From: Oceanobacter antarcticus | GTDB taxonomy: Bacteria > Pseudomonadota > Gammaproteobacteria > Pseudomonadales > Oceanobacteraceae | Direction of reading: 5' to 3' | DNA: 64,000 nucleotides | Assembly (NCBI RefSeq): GCF_044962685.1 | Contig: NZ_JBBKTX010000019.1 | Location: 1-64,000 of the forward strand | In this document: positions 1 to 6,094 of the stretch, one piece after another | Position numbering within the stretch: the first letter of the stretch is position 1 | How the letters are laid out: every line of letters starts with the position of its first letter | Position numbers and translations under genes: made by a program | Notes under the pieces: model-generated | Seen by the model: only the letters and a program-made list of their open reading frames with translations | What the model was told of the DNA's origin: nothing | The model's database searches: none

Positions 1-9
1 ACCCGAAAC

Positions 10-57
10 TGCAACGTTGCAGGAGCGGTATCACTCAATCCTGCAAAACTGCAGGAG
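10..57. repeat. Two adjacent palindromes at the window's left edge
   Basis: A perfect 14-bp palindrome, CTGCAACGTTGCAG, lies at about 9-22. It is followed at about 35-62 by an imperfect hairpin whose arms TCAATCCTGCA and TGCAGGAGATTGA differ by one unpaired base. Both share the word TGCAGGA. They lie beyond the damaged end of the leftmost cassette. They lack the GTTRRRY-type cores expected of an attC, so I do not call them a recombination site. Their function is unknown. Confidence 0.4.
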
Positions 58-80
58 ATTGAACGGAATAAATGTGCTGC

Positions 81-424
81 TTAAACGCAGTATTTTGGAC
101 AACTGGGTTGAAAACTACCGAAGGCCTCAGACTGAAAGCCAGTTTTGGCAACGATATAGCCAGCATTAACCCCTAGATCAGAAACTACTGTTCTGAAGCT
201 GTGGACTACATGCTGCGGAATATTATTGCTCCAGTTTTTACACTCTACGGCGATAGAATATTTTCTTCCTTTTATTACCTCTTCTGCATAGACATCTAGT
301 TCTACGTCACCACGTACGGTTTCAATCTTTTTTCTAATTCTACATTAAAGCCACACTGCTCAAGCACTAGTGCGACCTGATTTTGGAGATCCTGCCATGA
401 ATCTGGCTCTTTGCTCATAATCAT
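81..424 (-). pseudogene. Mrr-like restriction endonuclease fragment in a damaged cassette (frameshifted)
   Basis: Reading from ATG at 424 (or 418) gives about 40 residues and then a stop at 302. Adding one A to the six-A run near 328-333 moves the reading into a frame that stays open to 81. That frame encodes RGDVELDVYAEE, then IAVECKNW, then VVSDLGVNAGYIVAK. This D-x(n)-E-C-K layout is typical of Mrr_cat / restriction-endonuclease-like folds. After the GFQSEAF segment the sequence no longer resembles such proteins and stops soon afterwards, so the 3' end also looks lost. No attC follows, although the cassette's first bases (TTAGGT from 437) are intact. The family call rests on motifs only. 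It may be a decayed defence-type cassette. Confidence 0.6.
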
Positions 425-431
425 GATTGAA

Positions 432-487
432 ACCTAACGCCTAAAAAAGCCGCGCATTTATGCGTCGGCTTGCTTTACTTGTTAGCA
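432..487 (-). other. attC site of the toxin-antitoxin cassette (56 bp)
   Basis: On the + strand the site starts with ACCTAAC (432-438) and ends with GTTAGCA (481-487). Between them lies a near-perfect hairpin, AAGCCGCGCA with TGCGTCGGCTT, carrying one unpaired base as attC sites do. Read on the minus strand, the R'' core TGCTAAC is the exact reverse complement of this cassette's first bases (G^TTAGCA at 1172-1166). This fixes cassette 3 as 438-1171. Confidence 0.85.
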
Positions 488-491
488 CTTT

Positions 492-779
492 TTACGATGC
501 CAAAGCACGAAGAACAACACCAGGCTCTTTGGCGACAACATTTAGCAAAACCAATGCAGGCCCGTGAGGAGTACGATCACCTCGCTCCCAGTGACGGAGC
601 GTACTCACACTGATGCCAAACGCAGATGCGAATTCATTTTGAGACATACCTACCTTTGCCCTAATTTTTTTTACATCCACTGGGCCGAACTCGTGAACGA
701 TTGCCTTTTTAACTTTACCCTCAGAAAATTCAATTGCTTCGGATAGGCCCTGTTTAATACTTGAGAAAGCACTAGTCAT
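492..779 (-). CDS. Antitoxin, XRE-type helix-turn-helix (HigA/NadS-like)
   Basis: This 95-residue protein has a C-terminal XRE helix-turn-helix of the HigA/NadS kind (IRAKVGMSQNEFASAFGISV followed by LRHWERGDRTP). Such proteins bind and neutralise a RelE/HigB-family toxin and repress their own operon. I prefer ATG 779, because a GGTGG ribosome-binding site lies just upstream of it and none lies before the alternative ATG at 791. The start overlaps the end of the toxin gene, which gives the toxin-first order of higBA operons. The gene ends five bases before the attC, so the pair fills a single integron cassette. A palindrome upstream of the toxin is its likely operator. Confidence 0.85.
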   Translation of the reverse strand: MTSAFSSIKQGLSEAIEFSEGKVKKAIVHEFGPVDVKKIRAKVGMSQNEFASAFGISVSTLRHWERGDRTPHGPALVLLNVVAKEPGVVLRALAS

Positions 780-1113
780 TTGAACCACCATAATGTTTGA
801 GTAATAGTTGAGTTAATTTAGCAAGCCCATTGCGTTCGGCTTTGCTGATATTAGCCTTTTCGCCCTTACCAAAAACCGATAATAGAAAGAGAGGAACCGC
901 TCCATTGTGATAATAATAAATCACCCTGACTCCACCGCTTTTCCCTCTTCCCTGAGCAGACCATCGAAGCTTCCTGATTCCGCCTGTTCCCTGCATAAGA
1001 TCACCGGATTGAGGGTGAGAAGCTAAGTATTTGATAATACTTACCTTTTCATCAGGTTTGAGCAAGCCATCGGCTCGTTTCTGGAATTCTGGGAGTTCAA
1101 CAATTGTCTGCAT
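772..1113 (-). CDS. Toxin, RelE/HigB family
   Basis: This 113-residue protein is typical of RelE/HigB-type mRNA interferases, which cut mRNA on the ribosome. The visible family features are an N-terminal VELPEFQKRAD helix, the RKLRWSAQGRGKSGGVRVIY core strand, and FLLSVFGKGEKANIS near the end. The start ATG at 1113 is preferred over an in-frame GTG at 1140, because the GTG lies inside the presumed operator. The gene overlaps the antitoxin by a few bases. Type II toxin-antitoxin cassettes are common in large chromosomal integrons, where they are thought to stabilise the array. This cassette appears to carry its own promoter, as expected for such a role. Confidence 0.85.
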   Translation of the reverse strand: MQTIVELPEFQKRADGLLKPDEKVSIIKYLASHPQSGDLMQGTGGIRKLRWSAQGRGKSGGVRVIYYYHNGAVPLFLLSVFGKGEKANISKAERNGLAKLTQLLLKHYGGSND

Positions 1114-1122
1114 GGATACAAG

Positions 1123-1150
1123 TGTAATCCATTGGATCACACCTCGTCAA
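1123..1150 (-). promoter_or_regulatory. Promoter with palindromic operator for the toxin-antitoxin cassette
   Basis: On the minus strand a -35-like TTGACG (1150-1145) is followed by the palindrome TGTGATCCAATGGATTACA (1141-1123), whose arms match at 8 of 9 positions. The palindrome covers the spacer and the weak -10-like TTACAC. The toxin ATG follows at 1113. The layout fits autorepression by the antitoxin. The -10 match is poor, so the exact promoter is uncertain. Confidence 0.5.
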
Positions 1151-1165
1151 TGCGTGGGTTTTGAG

Positions 1166-1255
1166 TGCTAACGCTGCCAACACAGGCCGAGCGCTAGCGA
1201 GGTCCTGCCCAATGCGATTTATGCATTGGGTATTACGTGCTTGGCCTTGTTAGCT
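1166..1255 (-). other. attC site of the PcfJ cassette (90 bp)
   Basis: The + strand runs from TGCTAAC (1166-1172) to GTTAGCT (1249-1255), with an inner hairpin of CCCAATGC and GCATTGGG around 1208-1230 and outer AGGCC/GGCCT arms. The minus-strand R'' (AGCTAAC) is the reverse complement of the first bases of the same cassette (G^TTAGCT at 2825-2819). This defines cassette 2 as 1172-2824. The stop codon of the 396-residue gene falls inside R'', a normal position in cassettes. Confidence 0.85.
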
Positions 1256-2440
1256 CTTTGTGAAAAAAGATCGTCTTTTTTTATTTTCCTGATTCAGCCA
1301 GTCCCTCACATAATTCACTGTTTCTTCACTAACTTCCTTATTCTTCTCTTTTTTAATTTCGACAATATTGAAAACTCCATTTCTATTAGTAATCTCTAGA
1401 GTAGCCCTCTCAGGATAAAAAACTGAATATATAATAGATTTTCCTAATCGTGCTTTATCAACATAAGTCGCAATGCAATGCCCCATTACTACGCCTTCAG
1501 ACACAAGTGAGTTTGCCGATGAAATCCATTTTACTCCTTCGCATTGTTGGATATCAGGGCGATCAAATTCAATATCGGGATCGTAATACCTACGACTATT
1601 ATTCAAAGATTCAACCCAACTATCATGCAGTTTATTAAGTTGATCTACTGTTTGGCATGCGACTACCAGGCTTCGAGAGTTTTTAATATTTAATTCTTTC
1701 CCCACTCTAATAGTGTCTTCAGTCAATTTATTTAATGCTGAGGAACCTGGCAGGTAACTAGACATTCTGTCGTAATTACTCGAACACCAATCTAGCAAGT
1801 ATTGCGCACCATGCAAAGCAGGATATCTTTCTGCAACATATAATACTTGTATCGGTATTCTGGACCAATGTGCGTACGCAGAAACAATCTGAGGATTTGT
1901 AACCATTCTCATAATCAGGTTGAGTTCGTTTGATTCACCTGTAAGCGGATCTATTTTAGTTAAAAATTTTTCATCTCCATCAAAATTCATCCCAACTATT
2001 TTATTTATAATCTTTTTTCGCTTCATTCCTAGCCAAGAATGCAACTGTACTCTATCTAGGGAGTATTTAATTGAATAATCAAGCATAAGCCAAAGCAAGC
2101 AGGGATTCGATTCTAGCATTTGAATACCTCGCGAGCTTTCAGTGCAAACCTTTATAAAGGCAGTCTGCAAATATGAAAATAAAAATATTTTTGGCGTAGG
2201 AGGACAATAGACATTTTCAAAATTAGACAAATTATTATTTGAAAAGAATGATGTTCCATCATTTGAGTAAAGGGGAAAGCCTGCATCAAGAGCATCCTCC
2301 TGGACTCCGTAGGCCTGTATCTGCACCTCAAAGCTTCTAGCCTTTATTTCTATAGATACAACAGAGTCTATCGCCTCCGTAAAATCAAATCTCAGAGTAA
2401 CAGATGTTTCAGTTTTAAATATTTTAAGTTCTGGGGACAC
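1250..2440 (-). CDS. PcfJ domain-containing protein (integron cassette gene)
   Basis: This 396-residue protein has a recognisable PcfJ-type C-terminal region at about residues 300-390. It contains LVSEGVVMGHCIATYVDKAR and, after a short gap, SVFYPERATLEI, the conserved M-x-H-C and RATLE signatures of that family. PcfJ was named from a conjugative plasmid and its biochemical role is not established. The N-terminal 250 residues show nothing I recognise. The gene starts six bases after the end of a small membrane-protein gene in the same cassette, so the two are probably co-transcribed. The region is visibly AT-rich compared with the chromosome further right. Confidence 0.7.
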   Translation of the reverse strand: MSPELKIFKTETSVTLRFDFTEAIDSVVSIEIKARSFEVQIQAYGVQEDALDAGFPLYSNDGTSFFSNNNLSNFENVYCPPTPKIFLFSYLQTAFIKVCTESSRGIQMLESNPCLLWLMLDYSIKYSLDRVQLHSWLGMKRKKIINKIVGMNFDGDEKFLTKIDPLTGESNELNLIMRMVTNPQIVSAYAHWSRIPIQVLYVAERYPALHGAQYLLDWCSSNYDRMSSYLPGSSALNKLTEDTIRVGKELNIKNSRSLVVACQTVDQLNKLHDSWVESLNNSRRYYDPDIEFDRPDIQQCEGVKWISSANSLVSEGVVMGHCIATYVDKARLGKSIIYSVFYPERATLEITNRNGVFNIVEIKKEKNKEVSEETVNYVRDWLNQENKKRRSFFTKS

Positions 2441-2446
2441 GGAACT

Positions 2447-2806
2447 CTACTTCTCATCTAATTCATTTAGTTTTTCTTTCAGCTCTAATGTAACCTTCTC
2501 AAGGTCTTTTTGATGTTTCGTTGAAAATGCGTGAGACAGGGTCATCATAGTAATTTCAAGCTCTATAAGTCTCGATCTTGCAACAATATGGTTTATGTCA
2601 TTTAACTGTTGAATTGCTTTCTTACCGTCATCTGCTAATTGGCCTAGCTCAACCTCAATAGGTCCAATTTTAGCCTTTCCAGATTGCCCACCAATAAAAC
2701 GCTCAACAACTTTCATGATGGGTTTTCTTAAAAATAGTACGATTACAACGGCTGCTACTGGCCAAGATAAAACCAAGGAAATTATTTTTAACGTAGATTC
2801 TGTCAT
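2447..2806 (-). CDS. Small membrane-anchored protein of the PcfJ cassette
   Basis: This 119-residue protein has one clear N-terminal transmembrane helix at about residues 9-26 (SLVLSWPVAAVVIVLFL). A basic stretch follows, and then a charged, probably helical C-terminal half. A GAGG ribosome-binding site precedes ATG 2806. It is the first gene of cassette 2, only 18 bases from the recombination point. I do not recognise a family. A membrane protein paired with a soluble partner in one mobile cassette resembles the sensor/effector or anchor/effector pairs of conflict systems, but that is inference. Confidence 0.6.
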   Translation of the reverse strand: MTESTLKIISLVLSWPVAAVVIVLFLRKPIMKVVERFIGGQSGKAKIGPIEVELGQLADDGKKAIQQLNDINHIVARSRLIELEITMMTLSHAFSTKHQKDLEKVTLELKEKLNELDEK

Positions 2807-2818
2807 AAAACCTCGATG

Positions 2819-2921
2819 AGCTAACGCCTAGCACAGCGGAGAATTAAACTGGCGGTTTTTTTGCCGGGTTTTGGCAAAAAAAGTGACAGTTTGACGAGTC
2901 CGTTGCTGCTACTTGTTATGC
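2819..2921 (-). other. attC site of the ABC-3C cassette (103 bp)
   Basis: The + strand runs from AGCTAAC (2819-2825) to GTTATGC (2915-2921). It can fold into a long imperfect cruciform. The arms are TAGCACAGCGGA with TCCGTTGCTGCTA, AAACTG with CAGTTT, and a terminal TTTTTTTGCC/GGCAAAAAAA stem. The minus-strand R'' (GCATAAC) is the reverse complement of the first bases of the cassette at attI (G^TTATGC at 5789-5783). This defines cassette 1 as 2825-5788, 2,964 bp. Confidence 0.85.
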
Positions 2922-2931
2922 ATGTATTTCA

Positions 2932-4632
2932 TTAATCGATTTTGAAGAATTTATCTGATTTTTTAAGTGTTAACACAGAATTTTCATCAATGAACTCCTG
3001 GCTTAGTGAAGCCAATTTATCTTTTAGCACAGACACTATGACCTGAACTTTATTCTCATTTGCTAGACATGCCAGTGTTGCCAACTTATCTTGATCAGAT
3101 GCTTCCAAATAATCTTGTATAGTAAATTCAGGAAAGGATGCCCCCGTTTCTTTAACGAATTCCACAAATGCCATATCAAATGCTAATGCAGCAGCCCTCG
3201 GAGCACCATCTCCAGAAACTCTTTCTTGATTTACGATTGAAAACTCAATTTCATTTGTATCGCTTTTGGTGCCAACATTAAAGCTCAAAGAAAAGTCTTT
3301 AAATATCGCCCTACTAAATGACTTCAAATGCTTATTAAAAACTTCAATATGCTGACTTAGCTGTAATATTTGAAGTTTATTTTTTTCTCGGAGTTTTTGA
3401 ATATTTATGTCTAGCTTAGATATTTCACTAGATTCATGCTGAACCTCATCTACGACTACGCTTGTCCTGCCTCTCTCTTCGCGCTTGTCTTGTATTTCTT
3501 TTTCTATCACAACGAAGCCCGAAAGATGCGACTCACCTACAAGTGCAGAGAACAGATTCTTTTCTTCATCTAATAGGCCATTCAACCTATTTTCCATATC
3601 AACTACAGAGAGTTTATAATCACTGATTTTATCATTGAGATAATTAACCTTTTTTGATACTACCTGCTTATGAAACTCTATTGTATCTTCCAGTGTTTTT
3701 TTAAGGTCGGGGAGTAACAATCTAGCTTCTTTATATATCTTCTCTATTAAATTTGTATTTATATTCGATTTCTTTTCTTCATATCCATTTATGGTTCTCT
3801 GAGAATATGAGACTCTTATATTCAACTTTGATATTTCGCTTGTTAACTGCGCAATTTCTTCTCGCGTTTTTTTTAGTTTTTCAACGCCTTTGTTTTGAGA
3901 ATCCTTGAAATCAAACAGCTCTTCTTTATTCTTTAATATCTCTATTTCATCATCGATAGATTTAAGCTTATCTTTATAGTCTTGCTCCGTCCTTCCATTC
4001 AATAGCATTGAAATTCTATCATTTCTTTGATTTCTTTCTTCCCCAAACTGAATCTCACTAGAAAGATCATTATGCCCCAAAAAGCCAAATAGATATGAGT
4101 AATACAATATATATTGCTGGTCACTTGTATTTGAGTTTAGATATCGATAGATATTAGAGGCAGTTTTTTTATCCAAGCGAACAAAACGATTCTTAATTGA
4201 AGAATAGGTAGGATTAGCAATACTAAACCCGAGGATCGGGGCTAACGCTGCTTTAAATTTTTCATTTGTATCAAATTCATCATCATTAATAGATGAATAT
4301 ATTTTTTGAACAGTGCGAGTTTTTTGCTGAACCTTATGTATTCTACGATTAATTCTGTAGTTCTTTTTATTTATGCGCATATCTAGGGAAAACAACACCC
4401 TTCCACTAGTAACCACATCCTCAATTGCTTCATTTTTAGTTCGTGACTCTGGGTCATGCCAAATACTCTTACCATCGGAGCCTAAGCAAAAGTTTAATAC
4501 TCTTAGCGCAGTGCTTTTCCCAATCTGGTTGCCGTCGTCCTCGCTATTGGTAATTATGTTGATTCCGTCTTTGAATTGAATTTCACGAACTATTATCTCG
4601 TCGCAAAATACTTTTAAATTAATTAGCTGCAT
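2932..4632 (-). CDS. ABC-3C system ATPase (SMC/Rad50-like, DUF2326 type)
   Basis: This 566-residue protein is an SMC/Rad50-like ATPase. The Walker A motif (GNQIGKST, residues 34-41) follows an N-terminal strand typical of DUF2326 proteins. Long coiled-coil segments occupy about residues 200-410, and the C-terminal head holds a signature-like SGDGAPRAAALAFDMAF and a Walker-B/D-loop region (FTIQDYLEASDQDK). In ABC-three-component (ABC-3C) systems such ATPases are thought to sense nucleoprotein states, such as invading DNA, and to switch on an effector through a small middle component. The gene overlaps the middle-component gene by 10 bases and closes the operon, ending 11 bases before the attC. 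Family assignment is good. The trigger is unknown. Confidence 0.85.
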   Translation of the reverse strand: MQLINLKVFCDEIIVREIQFKDGINIITNSEDDGNQIGKSTALRVLNFCLGSDGKSIWHDPESRTKNEAIEDVVTSGRVLFSLDMRINKKNYRINRRIHKVQQKTRTVQKIYSSINDDEFDTNEKFKAALAPILGFSIANPTYSSIKNRFVRLDKKTASNIYRYLNSNTSDQQYILYYSYLFGFLGHNDLSSEIQFGEERNQRNDRISMLLNGRTEQDYKDKLKSIDDEIEILKNKEELFDFKDSQNKGVEKLKKTREEIAQLTSEISKLNIRVSYSQRTINGYEEKKSNINTNLIEKIYKEARLLLPDLKKTLEDTIEFHKQVVSKKVNYLNDKISDYKLSVVDMENRLNGLLDEEKNLFSALVGESHLSGFVVIEKEIQDKREERGRTSVVVDEVQHESSEISKLDINIQKLREKNKLQILQLSQHIEVFNKHLKSFSRAIFKDFSLSFNVGTKSDTNEIEFSIVNQERVSGDGAPRAAALAFDMAFVEFVKETGASFPEFTIQDYLEASDQDKLATLACLANENKVQVIVSVLKDKLASLSQEFIDENSVLTLKKSDKFFKID

Positions 4633-4859
4633 AATTTTATGTTTCCTAAGCCATCCAGCTCAATTGCATTTAGCAGATACAACCAATCAAGACCCAAATA
4701 AAAGTAAGTTAAAGAAACCTTGTTAGTGCTATTATGAAATAGGTCAAATAGCCTTATAGGATCCACAGATTTCTCATTCGATTCCCTTAGAACTGAAAGA
4801 ATAGAAGCTCCTATAACATATAAGCTTTTTTGAGGCTCGGATACATCATTAATAATCAT
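4623..4859 (-). CDS. ABC-3C system middle component (MC6-like)
   Basis: This 78-residue protein matches the winged-helix middle components of ABC-three-component systems, type 6 in my reading. It shows a PQKSLYVIGASILSVLRE opening, a VDPIRLFDLF helix, and a VSLTYFYLGLDWLYLLNAIE recognition/wing segment ending in LDGLGNI. Middle components bridge the ABC ATPase and the effector. I chose ATG 4859 because the family starts near this point and the longer reading from 4895 merely overlaps the upstream gene more. The gene overlaps both neighbours by about 10 bases, so expression is tightly coupled. Confidence 0.8.
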   Translation of the reverse strand: MIINDVSEPQKSLYVIGASILSVLRESNEKSVDPIRLFDLFHNSTNKVSLTYFYLGLDWLYLLNAIELDGLGNIKLCS

Positions 4860-5439
4860 CAGGCCTCTCCAATATTTTACAATTGATAAACCCATAGCAA
4901 ACTATCAAGTTTGCTGAGTCACGAACGTCTTCCACAGGGATTGCATGAAAATCAATTCTTGCATTCTCTAAAATTGAATCAGTAACTTGTTGCAAAAGAC
5001 GATCTGAGTTATTCCGAATAGTCGAAATCACTGAATCCTTATCTTTAATTTCTACTCTTTCATGAATCAGAAGTTGTCGGCGATGATTCTTATAGTTTTG
5101 ATGTATAGACCTAAGAAATTTATTTTTTGATCCAGGGTCCTCATCATCAATCGCATCAATTTGCTCCTCTACTAGAGTTAAAAAACCAACACAGTCGATG
5201 ATTTCTTCAGAAAACACTCTTACATTATTAAAATCTAGCTTCTCATCTGGGTCAGGTAACTCACCGACACTATTGGTCTCCATCTCGGGATCATAATTTT
5301 CAATTATTTTCTCCAGTAGAGGGTTAAGAAGTGAGCTAAATCTAGCGACATGGTTCAGGTTGAAAGTTGGACTATTACCAATACCAGACCCATCATATGC
5401 CAGACCACCACGATCGGATTTAATTTCTTTATTTGCCAT
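4849..5439 (-). CDS. ABC-3C system third component (CTD-type protein)
   Basis: This is a 196-residue soluble protein without transmembrane helices. The C-terminal two thirds (LRSIHQNYKNHRRQLLIHER, then a helical stretch, then DSANLIVCYGFINCKIL) resemble the C-terminal interaction domain of the effector subunits of ABC-three-component systems. No nuclease, protease or other catalytic domain is visible. In its place is a short N-terminal segment, GGLAYDGSGIGNSPTFNL. A very similar GGIAVDNSG segment ends the adjacent membrane protein. The likely reading is that the effector function is split between this protein and the membrane protein encoded just upstream, with which it shares one base. Confidence 0.65.
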   Translation of the reverse strand: MANKEIKSDRGGLAYDGSGIGNSPTFNLNHVARFSSLLNPLLEKIIENYDPEMETNSVGELPDPDEKLDFNNVRVFSEEIIDCVGFLTLVEEQIDAIDDEDPGSKNKFLRSIHQNYKNHRRQLLIHERVEIKDKDSVISTIRNNSDRLLQQVTDSILENARIDFHAIPVEDVRDSANLIVCYGFINCKILERPDDY

Positions 5440-5759
5440 TATTTATCATCCGATTTATTTCTAAAGAACTTAAAAAAATTCAAAAAACCTGAGTTATCAA
5501 CAGCAATACCACCATTATCAGCAGTAATTGATTTCCCGTTTGACTTCGTTGCTGATGATAGAAGGATAGCAACTAATAGCAATACTCCCGCTATTCCAGA
5601 AGACCAGATAAATGCTTTAAATGTTTGCTCTGGAGTCATAGCTGAAAACGCATTTGCTTGTATAAAACCCTGATGCACAGACCAAAAGATAGCTGCTGAT
5701 ATTGCAGCCAGTCCAAAACCAGCTTTAACTGTTCCTGATAAAAATTTAAGCATATTCAT
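5439..5759 (-). CDS. Membrane protein of the ABC-3C cassette (candidate effector)
   Basis: This 106-residue protein has two predicted membrane segments. One is at about residues 13-30 (KAGFGLAAISAAIFWSVHQG) and the other at about 50-68 (FIWSSGIAGVLLLVAILLSS). A tail follows with GGIAVDNSGFLNFF. It is the first gene of cassette 1. Starts at 5759 or 5753 are both possible, and the second lies at a better distance from AGGGA. In ABC-3C systems membrane-perturbing effectors would be a plausible toxic output. Here the protein could equally be an anchor. Function is inferred from gene order alone. Confidence 0.6.
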   Translation of the reverse strand: MNMLKFLSGTVKAGFGLAAISAAIFWSVHQGFIQANAFSAMTPEQTFKAFIWSSGIAGVLLLVAILLSSATKSNGKSITADNGGIAVDNSGFLNFFKFFRNKSDDK

Positions 5760-5775
5760 TTATCCCTATCTGACG

Positions 5776-5916
5776 CTATTTTGCATAACAGTTTATTAGT
5801 GCGCATGCGCGGTTTCTGGGCAAGTCGGTTCCTGGGAAATCACCGTAACTACTTGAATAATAGGAAGTAAAATCCATTTCCAGATCAGTCCATTCTGTGA
5901 AAGCGAGCATGCGCAT
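5776..5916 (-). CDS. attI-spanning small ORF (46 codons) with strong ribosome-binding site
   Basis: An ORF starts at ATG 5916 or, more likely, at ATG 5910, nine bases after AAAGGAG (5926-5920). It ends at TAG 5776, inside the first cassette and 16 bases before the first cassette gene. It therefore crosses the recombination point at 5788/5789. In class 1 integrons a short ORF in attI1 (ORF-11) raises translation of cassette genes that lack a good ribosome-binding site. The first gene here has only a weak one. The peptide resembles nothing I know and may matter only for its translation. Confidence 0.55.
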   Translation of the reverse strand: MRMLAFTEWTDLEMDFTSYYSSSYGDFPGTDLPRNRACALINCYAK

Positions 5917-5942
5917 TAACTCCTTTGTGCCTTGCGCATTAA
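5783..5942 (-). other. attI-like integration site
   Basis: The core GTTATGC (minus strand, 5789-5783) marks the junction of the first cassette. Upstream, towards intI, lie repeated TGCGCATTAA words (5910-5919 and 5933-5942) and further GCGC(A/G)-rich words, reminiscent of the direct repeats bound by integrases in attI sites. The cassette side is fixed by the complementarity of core and R''. The outer limit of attI is a guess. I see no convincing cassette promoter here. Confidence 0.65.
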
Positions 5943-6056
5943 TCTGTAAACCTGCGCAAAAAATTTCCGTGTATCAATGCCTTAACGATAACAACGTCCG
6001 GGAAAGCGCGCAAGGCTTCTGAAAAAGCGCGCATTGATTTGGGCAAACGTTCATTA

Positions 6057-6076
6057 TACTGGATATGCATACACAT
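6057..6076 (+). promoter_or_regulatory. Possible degenerate LexA-type box at the intI promoter
   Basis: TACTGGATATGCATACACAT overlaps a TATACT -10-like element and ends 18 bases before the integrase ATG. The left half fits a LexA half-site (TACTG with AT-rich centre). The right half has CAC where CAG is expected. Many intI genes are SOS-controlled through a box in this position. The match is partial, so this is only a suggestion. Confidence 0.3.
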
Positions 6077-6094
6077 CAGATCAAGAAGTGATCA

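Noticed and set aside
5790..6094. Cassette promoter (Pc) in the attI-intI gap
   Set aside because: A TATTAT on the minus strand near 5858-5863 has no acceptable -35 partner. I could not defend a promoter call.
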